From positions 1 to 51,051 of the forward strand of contig CALXOK010000010.1 in assembly GCA_944390025.1 (NCBI GenBank): a stretch of DNA of 51,051 nucleotides. The letters run 5' to 3'. Both the position numbers and the translations under genes were made by a program. The DNA comes from an uncultured Spirochaetales bacterium (lineage in GTDB: Bacteria > Spirochaetota > Spirochaetia > Sphaerochaetales > Sphaerochaetaceae). This document shows positions 1 to 8,558 of the stretch, piece after piece (position 1 is the stretch's first letter; each line of letters opens with the position of its first letter). The notes beneath the pieces were generated by a model. That model was given only the letters and a program-made list of their open reading frames with translations. It was not told where the DNA came from and did not search any database.

Positions 1-33
1 GCAAGACTCAGAAAACGCATCGAGGAGGTCTGA
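1..33 (+). CDS. possible 3' end of an unidentified CDS
   Basis: The first frame is open from the window edge and ends in TGA after the residues ARLRKRIEEV, a basic, helix-prone C-terminus. Only ten codons are visible, so no family can be named and the frame could be open by chance. The next 137 bases before the DUF4411 gene are AT-rich and show no gene that I can support. Confidence 0.25.
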   Translation, partial: ARLRKRIEEV

Positions 34-170
34 CCCGGTTTAGCACTAGATTTTCCGCGAAACTTTAAAACGCAGGTATTATTTACCGTATTTTGTTTTT
101 CCTGTAAAGATGGCAATTCTGACTGGATATATGGAAGATATAACAGGGAAATACAAACAGATGCAAAAAT

Positions 171-677
171 TCAGAGCGTTATTCTTAATTCCCTCATTGC
201 TTGTGTGATTTTTATGCACGGAACATCAAAATATGATGCAATATTAGGAATCAGCAATCTATTTTTTGCATCTGGTTTTCTGTCTGTCTCATTGGTGATT
301 ATTTGTCCGTTGTAGGCAATTGCCGCAGCAATCAACCATGGATCAGCTACATTCAAGTTTCTAAACCAGCTGTTAATAACTGATTGGCTATAACGTGAAG
401 ATTGCGAGTATACATATTCAGATACCATTCCATAGGAATCCACTATTTTTTGATCGTCAATTGTCATTACAGGTGGATTTAGCCTTTTAATCCAATCTGT
501 CAGTTCATCTTTTCCTTTGAGGATTTCATCTTTCACCAGATTCAGCAATACAAGCCGTTCTTCAGTTATGGCTCTTTCTAGAAACTCCCAGAATGATGGA
601 AATACATCAAAAGGATAAATATCATTTTTTGCTGATATCAGAATGTTGGAATCTACAAAGAACGGACTGTTTTTCAC
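171..677 (-). CDS. DUF4411 PIN-like protein, putative toxin
   Basis: This 168-residue protein opens with FFVDSNILISAKNDIYP, the first acidic strand of a PIN-type nuclease fold. Further acidic positions lie at NVADPWLIAAA (about residue 110) and TNETD (about 128-132), as in the DUF4411 family. PIN domains cut RNA with a metal held by clustered Asp/Glu; activity here is inferred. The gene starts with GTG and overlaps the stop of the upstream Xre/ImmA gene by 4 nt, so the two are co-translated. PIN proteins next to Xre-metallopeptidase proteins have been predicted to be type II toxin-antitoxin pairs. The pair is more AT-rich than the core genes further in and may be acquired. Family call fairly secure; toxin role inferred. 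Confidence 0.75.
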   Translation of the reverse strand: MKNSPFFVDSNILISAKNDIYPFDVFPSFWEFLERAITEERLVLLNLVKDEILKGKDELTDWIKRLNPPVMTIDDQKIVDSYGMVSEYVYSQSSRYSQSVINSWFRNLNVADPWLIAAAIAYNGQIITNETDRKPDAKNRLLIPNIASYFDVPCIKITQAMRELRITL

Positions 678-1789
678 CTAACCACCTCTGCCATCATCCG
701 TTCAAAGGTTTTCCCCCAGCATCCCGTCATCCGGTAGGCATCAGTATATCTGGTTTTCCCTTCATGCACACTTGTAAATAATAGAGACAGAAAATTGTGA
801 TCCATTCTGGAGGACATACTGTTATAGAAATTGCCGCCACTGCCGCTCCTTTTCTTTATATTCTGGCTGATGATATTAAACTGTTTGTCGCAAGTCGCTT
901 TGCTGATAAATCCTAGTTTGTATGCCCTCAGCGTAGCAACGGAAATAGAACATTTGAAAAAAGATGCGGCTTGAGTGAGTTTGTCTGTCAACAGACCCCT
1001 TTTCTTAGTCCAGAACTCAGTAAATTGTTTCTCCGGCACCATAATTTCAGTAGCAACAGAATTACAGAAACTTTCCTCATGAGAATAACCTCCTTCCATG
1101 AGATCAGCCTGTCCGAGTGCAATATGAGCTATCTCATGTAAAAGAGAAAAAGCCTTGGCCTGTATGGAATCAAGTGAATTTATAAAAATTACGGGTGCGA
1201 TATCATCATATAAAGCAAATGCTCTGAATTCATCAAGGCTAAGGGATCGCTTTGTATTGTTTCCAACAATTCCGTTTTCAAAAACAAAAACCTGTGCTTC
1301 GCCTGCTTTTTCCCGTAGAAAAAGATATACTTTATTTTTGTCTGTTTTTCGATACCAGTCAGTCTCAATATGAAGCAACGTCCTCAATTTCTGGCTTGCA
1401 GACAGAACATTATCCTGCTCATTCAATATTCCGGCAATCGGAGACGTGCCGAGGTCTTCTTCTGACATTTCATCTTTCAGCCATTCCTGAATGAGCTCCA
1501 TGTTATTCACGGTGTCTTTCAGATTCTGGCTCATGTTTTCTTTTTCTTTACTTCCAACAGTTCTGAAAACAGGAGAATTTTCTTGGTTTTCGCATGGAGT
1601 AGAAAGAAAGAAATAGCCAAAGGGCACATTCAGCTCCTGGCTCATTTTGCTAACCTGAGTCAATGTCGGTTTTTCCCCGTTGTCCCATTTCTGAAGAGTT
1701 GCAGCGTTAGTTCTCACGGCTACCTGATTTGCAGAAATTCCGCAAATCCAAGGGACAATTCCTTTTTGAATGTTAACAACTGCTTTCAT
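674..1789 (-). CDS. Xre-type HTH and ImmA/IrrE metallopeptidase protein
   Basis: A 371-residue protein with three visible parts. Residues 15-65 form a helix-turn-helix of the Xre type (NAATLQKWDNGEKPTLTQVSKMS). A central ImmA/IrrE zinc-peptidase domain carries LLHEIAHIALG, whose HExxH binds zinc, with a likely third ligand in the EESFCNSVATEIMVP helix. A C-terminal region (about 310-371) rich in Gly and Tyr is typical of proteins paired with DUF4411. It overlaps the downstream DUF4411 gene by 4 nt. Expected roles are DNA binding at its own promoter and control of the partner nuclease, possibly by proteolysis; both are inferred from family context. The start is the first ATG in frame, with a weak GAAGAG ribosome site. 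Confidence 0.8.
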   Translation of the reverse strand: MKAVVNIQKGIVPWICGISANQVAVRTNAATLQKWDNGEKPTLTQVSKMSQELNVPFGYFFLSTPCENQENSPVFRTVGSKEKENMSQNLKDTVNNMELIQEWLKDEMSEEDLGTSPIAGILNEQDNVLSASQKLRTLLHIETDWYRKTDKNKVYLFLREKAGEAQVFVFENGIVGNNTKRSLSLDEFRAFALYDDIAPVIFINSLDSIQAKAFSLLHEIAHIALGQADLMEGGYSHEESFCNSVATEIMVPEKQFTEFWTKKRGLLTDKLTQAASFFKCSISVATLRAYKLGFISKATCDKQFNIISQNIKKRSGSGGNFYNSMSSRMDHNFLSLLFTSVHEGKTRYTDAYRMTGCWGKTFERMMAEVVR

Positions 1790-2056
1790 ATGCTCTTCAT
1801 CCGTTCCAGCTATATAATAAAATAATTTTTACGAATTTGTCCCAAAGATTTTTTTCATCTATGTCAAAAAAATTGCGATTTAAAGTTAAAAAGCCAAGAT
1901 TCATAACCATGCATATACAGCATGCAATACAGTAAGATACACTGCCTTTTGGTACCCAGTTTGATACCCACTTTTTTATTTTTCAGTACTAAATTTCAAA
2001 CACCTCAGCATGTTAAATCTTTCAACTGAAAGTAAATGCTTGAAAATAAAAAAATA
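1790..2056. other. AT-rich intergenic stretch, no gene seen
   Basis: This stretch lies between the Xre/ImmA start and the tRNA-Cys 3' end. It is AT-rich with T-runs and must hold the leftward promoter of the Xre/DUF4411 pair, but I see no convincing -35/-10 pair and no reading frame with coding character. The T-run at 2046-2056, read leftward, directly follows the tRNA and probably terminates it. Confidence 0.5.
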
Positions 2057-2130
2057 AGGTGTCGAGCGGATTCGAACCGCTGAAAGACGGTTTTGCAGAC
2101 CGTTCCCTTAGGCCACTTGGGTACGACACC
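2057..2130 (-). tRNA. tRNA-Cys (GCA)
   Basis: Read on the minus strand, a 7-bp acceptor stem (GGTGTCG with CGACACC), a 5-bp anticodon stem (ACGGT with ACCGT), the loop CTGCAAA with anticodon GCA, a 5-nt variable loop and a T arm of AGCGG/CCGCT with loop TTCGAAT make a full cloverleaf. The discriminator base is U, the identity base for cysteinyl-tRNA synthetase. CCA is not encoded and must be added after transcription; a T-rich run follows immediately. Confidence 0.96.
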
Positions 2131-2223
2131 GTGACAGGAAGAAAGATTAGCAGATTATGTATGGGTTAATCAAGAGGGGCATAAAAAAGCGGAAAATGGA
2201 TTAACAAAACATTCTGCATTATA

Positions 2224-2835
2224 ATGAAAGACATGAAAAAGCCTGCTATCATCCTTCTTCTTTTATCAGTCATTGCAGTCTCTGCTTCTGCAAGTCAGTC
2301 TGTTCCTGCGGTATCCAGCTATTTCTCCATTTCTTCCGGATATACAGCCGTCATGGCTGATGAGGGCTTCTCGCAGGGAGTGCCACTGGGCTTCCAGTCC
2401 GGTGTGCTGTCAAACAGTTCTGATGGTTCCTATGCACTTGGGTTTGGCACAAGAATGGACCTCAGCTTCGGTGCAGGGGCAAGCTCATCAATGCTCGCTC
2501 TGGATATGAATTTCGGTATCGAAGGTCTCATAAGAATGAACAGCATGCTTTCATTTGACTTCCTCGCAGGCCTTGGAATCGGCGTTATGGAAACAAAGGA
2601 AAGCGCTTATAAGGACTCTGTTGTGACGATGGGGCCTGCCGCGTCGGCAACACTGCGCTTCAGTCCGGGAGCAAACGGAATTGTCTCTATAGATCTCGGT
2701 CTTGCCGCATATGGACACTTTGCAGTCGGAGAAGATTACTCAGGGCTTTCAGTGACACCGTTTGTCGGTTTCACTTTTGACTTCACCGCATTCCCCTACA
2801 TCCCCCACTATGTAACTCACCTTCTGATTTATTAA
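2224..2835 (+). CDS. secreted barrel-like outer membrane protein, unidentified
   Basis: A 203-residue protein with an N-terminal signal peptide: a Lys-containing start, the hydrophobic run AIILLLLSVIAVSASASQS and probable cleavage near residues 20-24. The mature part alternates polar and hydrophobic residues with many Gly and Ser (LGFGTRMDLSFGAG, FLAGLGIGVMET), as expected of a small transmembrane beta-barrel. I do not recognise the family. A second in-frame ATG three codons in (2233) is an equally good start; neither has a strong ribosome site. The end overlaps the convergent downstream gene by 4 nt. Confidence 0.65.
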   Translation: MKDMKKPAIILLLLSVIAVSASASQSVPAVSSYFSISSGYTAVMADEGFSQGVPLGFQSGVLSNSSDGSYALGFGTRMDLSFGAGASSSMLALDMNFGIEGLIRMNSMLSFDFLAGLGIGVMETKESAYKDSVVTMGPAASATLRFSPGANGIVSIDLGLAAYGHFAVGEDYSGLSVTPFVGFTFDFTAFPYIPHYVTHLLIY

Positions 2836-4031
2836 TTCTCGCTCGACTGTATAAGACGTGCTGACAGGTTCCTGAGTGTCTTGAAAGTCCAGTCACATGG
2901 AATAATTGCATAGCTCTTGGTACGCTTGCATACCAGAGCCCCGTCTTCTTTCTCCAGAGAATAGAAACCATTGGAGATTCTCGGATTCTCATAGCTCGTA
3001 AACGCATGAGCTGAAAGGAAATCGGAATATTCTCCGGGCTTTAGGGAATAGCGGGATGGACAGTTGAGACGGTCATGATGGTCAATTCTTCCAAAGCCTG
3101 TAGTCAGGGAGAAGACCTGAGGAGTGCCGCCTTCATAAAGGGCCCAGGGGCTGTCCATGCGTCCCAGCAGGTTGTATGCGATGTCAATCACGCCGCTTTT
3201 CATCACGCTCTGGTCCAGACGGCTTCCAAATGCCGGGAAGAAGGAAAGATATATCATCTGAAGACGGGGATTGATCACGCTTATCCATCCGATATCCTCG
3301 CTGTCCCCCATCCTGCCGACAATATAATCATAGCTTCCTGTAGGTCCGGGAATATAAGAGGCATCAACACTTGCAGTATTCGCTCCGGGAGCATGCCTTA
3401 GATCGTAAAAACGCTCTCCGCTCGCAAGCCGGTTGAAAGCCACTTCCCTGAAGTTCGGGCTGAAAGCCTCAAAGGAGGAGGCGTTTGTATTCACAAGACA
3501 GCCCGACTCAAGGAAAGGAGGCATGAGCATCGAATGCATTGTCGCATTGTATTCAAGTTCCTCATCACCTGTGTTAACAAGCCTGATGAATGAATAGAGG
3601 ACCGGCTGAGATGGCAGCATCAGGTCAATCTTCACAGCACGGTAACGGTTGTGCTCCTGACGGGACTTCATCTCACTCATCCGCCACAGGCCTCCGCTTT
3701 CACCGTCAGAGCCATAACGGCGGACCATCCAGTAAGTGTTGCTGGTAAGAATGGACTCTTCATCCTTGCCAGGAAATGAGAAATAGATACCACCGGCCTG
3801 ATAGAAGCTCTGCTTGCTCTTGAACCAGTCAGCATTGGAGTCAGAAAGGACTCCGGTCTCACGTCCTCTGAAATAAGGAAGGCTGAGCGCGTTGACAAAA
3901 CCACCCTGCACGGCCCTTGCCGAAAGCTCGATGGCAACTTCCCCCTGGTCTTCAATGATGGCATTGACAAGGTTGTTGCTCATGAATGTTGCGTTTCTTG
4001 ACTCCCAAAGAGGTATCCGTCTGATATCCAT
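2832..4031 (-). CDS. putative aldose-epimerase/mutarotase-like protein
   Basis: This 399-residue cytoplasmic protein has no signal peptide or membrane segment. Stretches such as EVAIELSARAVQGGFVNALSLPYFRG and LMPPFLESGCLVNTNASSFEAFSP suggest a galactose-mutarotase-like beta-sandwich. The resemblance is weak, and no catalytic His or Glu can be placed confidently. It is transcribed away from the GH36-type gene at 4082, with only 50 nt between starts, so the two may share control and act on related sugars. The start has a clear GGTGGG ribosome site 6 nt upstream. Specific function unknown. Confidence 0.5.
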   Translation of the reverse strand: MDIRRIPLWESRNATFMSNNLVNAIIEDQGEVAIELSARAVQGGFVNALSLPYFRGRETGVLSDSNADWFKSKQSFYQAGGIYFSFPGKDEESILTSNTYWMVRRYGSDGESGGLWRMSEMKSRQEHNRYRAVKIDLMLPSQPVLYSFIRLVNTGDEELEYNATMHSMLMPPFLESGCLVNTNASSFEAFSPNFREVAFNRLASGERFYDLRHAPGANTASVDASYIPGPTGSYDYIVGRMGDSEDIGWISVINPRLQMIYLSFFPAFGSRLDQSVMKSGVIDIAYNLLGRMDSPWALYEGGTPQVFSLTTGFGRIDHHDRLNCPSRYSLKPGEYSDFLSAHAFTSYENPRISNGFYSLEKEDGALVCKRTKSYAIIPCDWTFKTLRNLSARLIQSSEN

Positions 4032-4081
4032 GTTTTTCCCACCGTGCTTTATGTGTTATATTTTCCCTGAGGACACTTCAG

Positions 4082-6361
4082 ATGATAACAGTCAAAAACA
4101 ATTGTTTCCACCTCGCGACAGAGAATACGAGCTATGTTTTCTTCATCAACGAACGTGGAATTGCAGAGCATCTGTACTATGGACGCCGCCTGAGGGCACC
4201 TGAGATGGATACGGATGCACTGAGGATGAAGCGGATAGTACCCCGCAAAGGAGAGGTCTCGCTTTCTCAGCGCAGCTGGGAAGTGACGCTGAACGACACG
4301 CCGCTTGAGTTCTCTTGCGAAAGCAATGGCGATTTCCGCACACCCTTCATCTCAATGCGTTCAGGGCGCAACTGCGTGAGTGCCCTGGATCTCAGATTCA
4401 GACGGAGTGAAACCTTTGAAGGCGTGCGCCGCGCTGACAGTCCTCTGGTCCAGGCCACAGCCTCCGGGCAGGAAGCGCACGGCATCCGTGTCGATTTCTC
4501 TGATGACAACGCCTCTGTCCTGCTTTCTCTCTACTACACTGTTTTCCCTTCCAGCGACACAATCGTCAGACGCTCTGTCGTCAGGAACAACTCCAGAGGG
4601 AACATAACCCTTGAGCATATCGCGAGCTGCCAGCTCGACTTCTTCAATTCTGACTGGACTGTCAGTTTCACAGGCGGCCCATGGGGCCGTGAGAACAGGA
4701 CCGTGACCCCTTCTTCCGGCTTCTGTGTCATGGTGAACGAATCAAGAAACGGATTCACCGGCCAGAAATCAAGCACTGTCTATATCGAAAACAAGGACTG
4801 CTGCATCATCTCAGGCCTTCTGTACAGCGGGGATCACAGACAGACTGCTGAAGTGACCCATTACGGGAAACTCCATTTCGTCACAGGAATCAACCCGGAC
4901 ACAATAAAACCCACGCTCAAGCCCAATGAGACTTTTGAGACACCGGAAGCCTTCCTGGTCCTGGGACCTGACCGGAAGAAGGCTGTATCAAAACTTCACG
5001 GTTTTGAAGAGAATTTCGTGATGAGGGGAACATGGAAGAACAGGCTCCGTCCGATTGCATATTCCACCCGCTACTCACTCGGCATGGACGTGCGCGAGGA
5101 ACGCGTCATAGAAGAAGTGAAAATCGCAGGACAGCTGGGTTTCGAGCTGTTCATTCTCGATGACGGCTGGTTCTCTGTCCGTAATGAGGAGACTTCATCC
5201 GTCGGTGACTGGAGTGCGGACACGCTGAAGATACCTTCCGGACTGGCCGCTATCTCCAGAGAATGCCACAAGGCAGGGCTCCTTTTCGGTCTGTGGATTG
5301 CACCGGAGTGTGTATCAGTACAGAGCCGCCTGGCTCTGGAGCATCCGGACTGGCTGGTAAGGAACCCGGCCAGAAAGCTCAACCCGGTAGAAGGTGGTCA
5401 GTACCTTCTCGATATCACACAGGATGAGGTTTTCGACTATGTAAGCGATACACTGCGGCACCTGATAGAGCGCACAGGTCTGGACTGTCTTGTCTGGAAC
5501 ATAGGCACTCAGGCTGCAGATATCTGGTCAAAGTGTGATGAGAAGGAGGCAGAAGGAACCTGGAGACACCGCTACATCCTGGCATTCAACAGGCTTCAGC
5601 GCTCTGTTGCGGTAAGCTTCCCCAACCTGCTTATTCACAACACCTCTTCCACCTGCCCTCGTTTCGATGCAAGCCAGCTGGCATCTGCTGCCCTGCTTTC
5701 AGCAACAGCCGTGACAGATTCATTCGAGCTGCTTGAAGCCTACACCGGGGCTGCAAGAATCATTCCGCCAGGATGCATTGCCGGCTTCATTACAGACAGA
5801 CGTTTCAATTCCGAAGGCCGCTATACAAGTTTCTCGAGTGCATTTAATATTGGAATGTTCACATGCCTGTGCTATTCGATAAGGCTCAAGGGCCTTTCCC
5901 ACAAGGTGCTTCAGGCTATCGCAGAGGAAGTCGCATTCTACAAGATGCACCGCCATGCGACCCAGTACGGAGACATCTTTATTGAGGAAAGAGGCTCCTC
6001 GCTCATCATAAGCGCAGCCAGCCGGGACAAGAAGGAGATTCTTATTCTGCTTGCCAAGCGCGAAGTGAGTGCCAATGGCAGTGATGATATCCTCATCGCA
6101 CCTGATGCGGATCCTGATGCGGTCTATCAGGTGATGAGAAGGACGGAGGATGAGGAAATCTGCATCCCTGAGGATGAATACACGATGCCGCCTCTTGAGA
6201 GGGAGGCATATATCATCAGCGGTGACACACTGATGCATGCGGGACTCAGGCTCTGTGAACAGTATCTGGGCTCGTCTTACACAGAAGACATGAGAGTGAT
6301 GGGGGATCATTCCACCCGCCTCTATCTTGCAAGACGCATAGACCAAGGAGGAAATCAGTGA
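4082..6361 (+). CDS. GH36 alpha-galactosidase homologue lacking the nucleophile Asp
   Basis: The 759 residues follow the GH36 layout: an N-terminal beta-sandwich (about 1-320), a TIM barrel (about 325-650) and a C-terminal beta domain. The barrel carries the family motif FILDDGWFSVRNEETSSVGDW (357-377) and HPDW (421-424). The strand that normally reads KWDMNR, with Asp as nucleophile, reads VWNIGT here, so residue 473 is Asn (codon AAC). The acid/base strand ends in PRFD (Asp529), but the usual Cys-Gly-rich loop before it is replaced by NTSSTCP. Other active-site positions also differ (GLWIAPEC for GLWFEPEM). Hydrolysis by the normal mechanism is therefore doubtful; a binding, regulatory or altered catalytic role is possible. 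It overlaps gpsA by 4 nt and has no signal peptide. Confidence 0.8.
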   Translation: MITVKNNCFHLATENTSYVFFINERGIAEHLYYGRRLRAPEMDTDALRMKRIVPRKGEVSLSQRSWEVTLNDTPLEFSCESNGDFRTPFISMRSGRNCVSALDLRFRRSETFEGVRRADSPLVQATASGQEAHGIRVDFSDDNASVLLSLYYTVFPSSDTIVRRSVVRNNSRGNITLEHIASCQLDFFNSDWTVSFTGGPWGRENRTVTPSSGFCVMVNESRNGFTGQKSSTVYIENKDCCIISGLLYSGDHRQTAEVTHYGKLHFVTGINPDTIKPTLKPNETFETPEAFLVLGPDRKKAVSKLHGFEENFVMRGTWKNRLRPIAYSTRYSLGMDVREERVIEEVKIAGQLGFELFILDDGWFSVRNEETSSVGDWSADTLKIPSGLAAISRECHKAGLLFGLWIAPECVSVQSRLALEHPDWLVRNPARKLNPVEGGQYLLDITQDEVFDYVSDTLRHLIERTGLDCLVWNIGTQAADIWSKCDEKEAEGTWRHRYILAFNRLQRSVAVSFPNLLIHNTSSTCPRFDASQLASAALLSATAVTDSFELLEAYTGAARIIPPGCIAGFITDRRFNSEGRYTSFSSAFNIGMFTCLCYSIRLKGLSHKVLQAIAEEVAFYKMHRHATQYGDIFIEERGSSLIISAASRDKKEILILLAKREVSANGSDDILIAPDADPDAVYQVMRRTEDEEICIPEDEYTMPPLEREAYIISGDTLMHAGLRLCEQYLGSSYTEDMRVMGDHSTRLYLARRIDQGGNQ

Positions 6362-7326
6362 AAAAGAAAAACAAGATAATCGTCGCAGGAGGAGGTGTTT
6401 TCGGCACAGCAATGGCTGAACGTCTCAGCTGGAATGACAACAATGAAGTCATCATACACTCAGTGGAAGAAGAAGTTGTTGAGACAATCAACACACAGCA
6501 CAAGAATGTGAAGTACTTCCCCACCCGCTATCTCAACAACAGTCTGAAGGCGACAGGGGACTATGATGTATTCTGCGATGCGGATGTAATCTTCCTTGTC
6601 ATTCCATCCAAGGCCATTGTCAGCTTCTCAGAGGAGATAAAGAAATACACAAAGGAAAGGGAACCGCTGGTCATCAATCTTGCAAAAGGCATGAGCGATG
6701 ACGGAGCCTTCATCACTGAGAAGATACCATTCACCCATACTGCCAGCATGAAAGGACCAAGCTTCGCGATTGAGGTTCTCAACGGCCTGCCGACAGCCTT
6801 CACATTCGGAGGAACAGAAGAGGACTACCGCTTCGTGAAGAATGTCATATTCAACAACACAAGCCTCATGCTTGACCACACCGATGACATCAGAGGTGTA
6901 GAGCTCACATCCATCCTGAAAAACATGTATGCAATCGCAATCGGTCTGGTTTCAGGACGCTATTCAAGTCCGAATGTCGACTTCCTTGTCTATACAAAGG
7001 CCGTCAATGAGATGAGAGGCTTCCTCAGGCTCTTCAACTGCGACAGCGAGACGATTTTCCGCTATTGCGCAATCGGAGACCTGGGGCTCACAGGACTCAA
7101 TGACCTGTCCCGCAACAGGACACTGGGCATGCTCATCGGTAAGGGGTTTGACTATTCAAAGGGTTCTTCCGCAACCCTGATTGAAGGTCACAGGACGATT
7201 AAGCTCTTCGGAGAGCTCACAAGGGAGCGCGGCGTGAAGGATGACTACCCTCTCGTCCAGGCTCTGTACCGTCTTCTCTATGAAGGAGACAAGCTCAATG
7301 ACTATCTGATGACGGTGTTCAGCTGA
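6358..7326 (+). CDS. gpsA: glycerol-3-phosphate dehydrogenase (NAD(P)+)
   Basis: The protein (322 residues) reduces dihydroxyacetone phosphate to sn-glycerol-3-phosphate for phospholipid synthesis in the cytoplasm. The N-terminus has a Rossmann nucleotide site, VAGGGVFGTAMAERL. Further family marks are NLAKGM (about 108-113), KGPSFA (about 131-136), LTSILKNMYAIAIG (182-195, with the catalytic Lys) and GDLGLTGLNDLSRNRTLG (240-257). Length is close to the usual 330. It starts with GTG inside the stop of the GH36-type gene (GTGA), 5 nt after an AGGAGG ribosome site, and ends one base into the next gene. Confidence 0.93.
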   Translation: MKKKNKIIVAGGGVFGTAMAERLSWNDNNEVIIHSVEEEVVETINTQHKNVKYFPTRYLNNSLKATGDYDVFCDADVIFLVIPSKAIVSFSEEIKKYTKEREPLVINLAKGMSDDGAFITEKIPFTHTASMKGPSFAIEVLNGLPTAFTFGGTEEDYRFVKNVIFNNTSLMLDHTDDIRGVELTSILKNMYAIAIGLVSGRYSSPNVDFLVYTKAVNEMRGFLRLFNCDSETIFRYCAIGDLGLTGLNDLSRNRTLGMLIGKGFDYSKGSSATLIEGHRTIKLFGELTRERGVKDDYPLVQALYRLLYEGDKLNDYLMTVFS

Positions 7327-8558
7327 TGGATCAGATACTGAGCCCTCAGCCGGCACAGATGCTTCTGATGGAAAAGATAAAGTCTCTTGAGGAAAACGGC
7401 TTTTTTTCCATTTACGGAGAAGACATGATGCTTGGCGCCCTGACAGCCCGCATGGCTGACGGCTCTCTTCATACCGTATATGCATTCTCAGGCAGTCTGA
7501 AAGGCAGATACATCATCGATGGTTTCACTCCTCCCTGCTTCTCAAACAGGGCATTTGAGGAAATTGTGGATCGTTACAACAGCAGCATCCACTGCTACAC
7601 GGACCGCATCGAGCAGGGAGAGAAAGGCCTTGAAACCATAAGGGCCCAGCTCAGCAGGGACTGTCTTGCCGAGATAATGGACAACTACTCTTTCCACACT
7701 CCTTCCGGCAGCATCACTTTCAAAGAGATGAATCTTGCTTCAGTCCCGACAGGAACTGGAGACTGTGCGGCTGCAAAGCTGCTGTCCTGGTGTTTCCGCC
7801 GTCACTGGGAACCTGTCAGCCTGTGTGAGATTTACTATGGCCATAACGGAGGAAAGAGAGAGCATCTGACGGCATACAATCCATGTGATGAGAAATGCGG
7901 CCTCATATTCCCTCACATCTTCGGCCTTGAGATTCTCTACGGTGATGATGACATCACTGTGATAAACAAACCCTCAGGACTTCTCTCCGTACCAGGAAAG
8001 GGAGAAGACAAAGCTGACTGCGCCACAGCCCGTTTCAGGAAAATCTTCCCCTCTGCCCCTCAAAATCCATCAGTGCACCGTCTGGACATGGACACATCCG
8101 GTATCCTGGTGCTTGCGAAGAATGCAAAGGCCCAGAGGGAGATTTCTCGTCAGTTCGAGGCAAGAGAGACAGAGAAAAGCTACGTCGCCCTTGTCGATGG
8201 CCTGATTAAAGAGGAAGAAGGAGTCATTGACCTTCCGATGAGACTTGATGTGGACAACCGTCCCCATCAGATTGTCGACACAGAATACGGGAAAAAAGCC
8301 GCGACAGAATGGAAAAGGCTCTCCGTTGAGATTACAGGCGGAAGGACTGTAACAAGAGTGCGCTTCAAGCCCCTAACCGGGCGTACCCACCAGATTAGGG
8401 TTCATGCGGCATCGGGGCTGGGTCATCCGGTACTCGGAGACAGGCTGTACGGTGATGAATACAGCGCAGACCGTCTCTGCCTTCATGCTCAAAGCCTCAC
8501 AATAACTCACCCGTCAACCGGAGAGAGGATGACTTTCACCTCAGCTGTCCCATTCTAG
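7326..8558 (+). CDS. RluA-family RNA pseudouridine synthase
   Basis: The 410-residue protein isomerises uridine to pseudouridine in rRNA or tRNA. The C-terminal half (about 205-405) is an RluA catalytic domain: ITVINKPSGLLSVPG, then VHRLDMDTSGILVLAKN with the catalytic Asp in RLD, then LTGRTHQIRVHAAS. The first 190 residues hold no S4 domain and show no motif I recognise; such long N-terminal extensions occur in some RluA-like proteins of gut bacteria. The start ATG overlaps the gpsA stop by one base (TGATG). The exact target nucleotide cannot be told from sequence. The end overlaps the convergent PHP gene by 18 nt. Confidence 0.88.
   Translation: MDQILSPQPAQMLLMEKIKSLEENGFFSIYGEDMMLGALTARMADGSLHTVYAFSGSLKGRYIIDGFTPPCFSNRAFEEIVDRYNSSIHCYTDRIEQGEKGLETIRAQLSRDCLAEIMDNYSFHTPSGSITFKEMNLASVPTGTGDCAAAKLLSWCFRRHWEPVSLCEIYYGHNGGKREHLTAYNPCDEKCGLIFPHIFGLEILYGDDDITVINKPSGLLSVPGKGEDKADCATARFRKIFPSAPQNPSVHRLDMDTSGILVLAKNAKAQREISRQFEARETEKSYVALVDGLIKEEEGVIDLPMRLDVDNRPHQIVDTEYGKKAATEWKRLSVEITGGRTVTRVRFKPLTGRTHQIRVHAASGLGHPVLGDRLYGDEYSADRLCLHAQSLTITHPSTGERMTFTSAVPF

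Noticed and set aside
5720..6412. 230-codon minus-strand frame opposite the GH36-type and gpsA genes
   Set aside because: It crosses a junction between two real plus-strand genes and has no domain signal.
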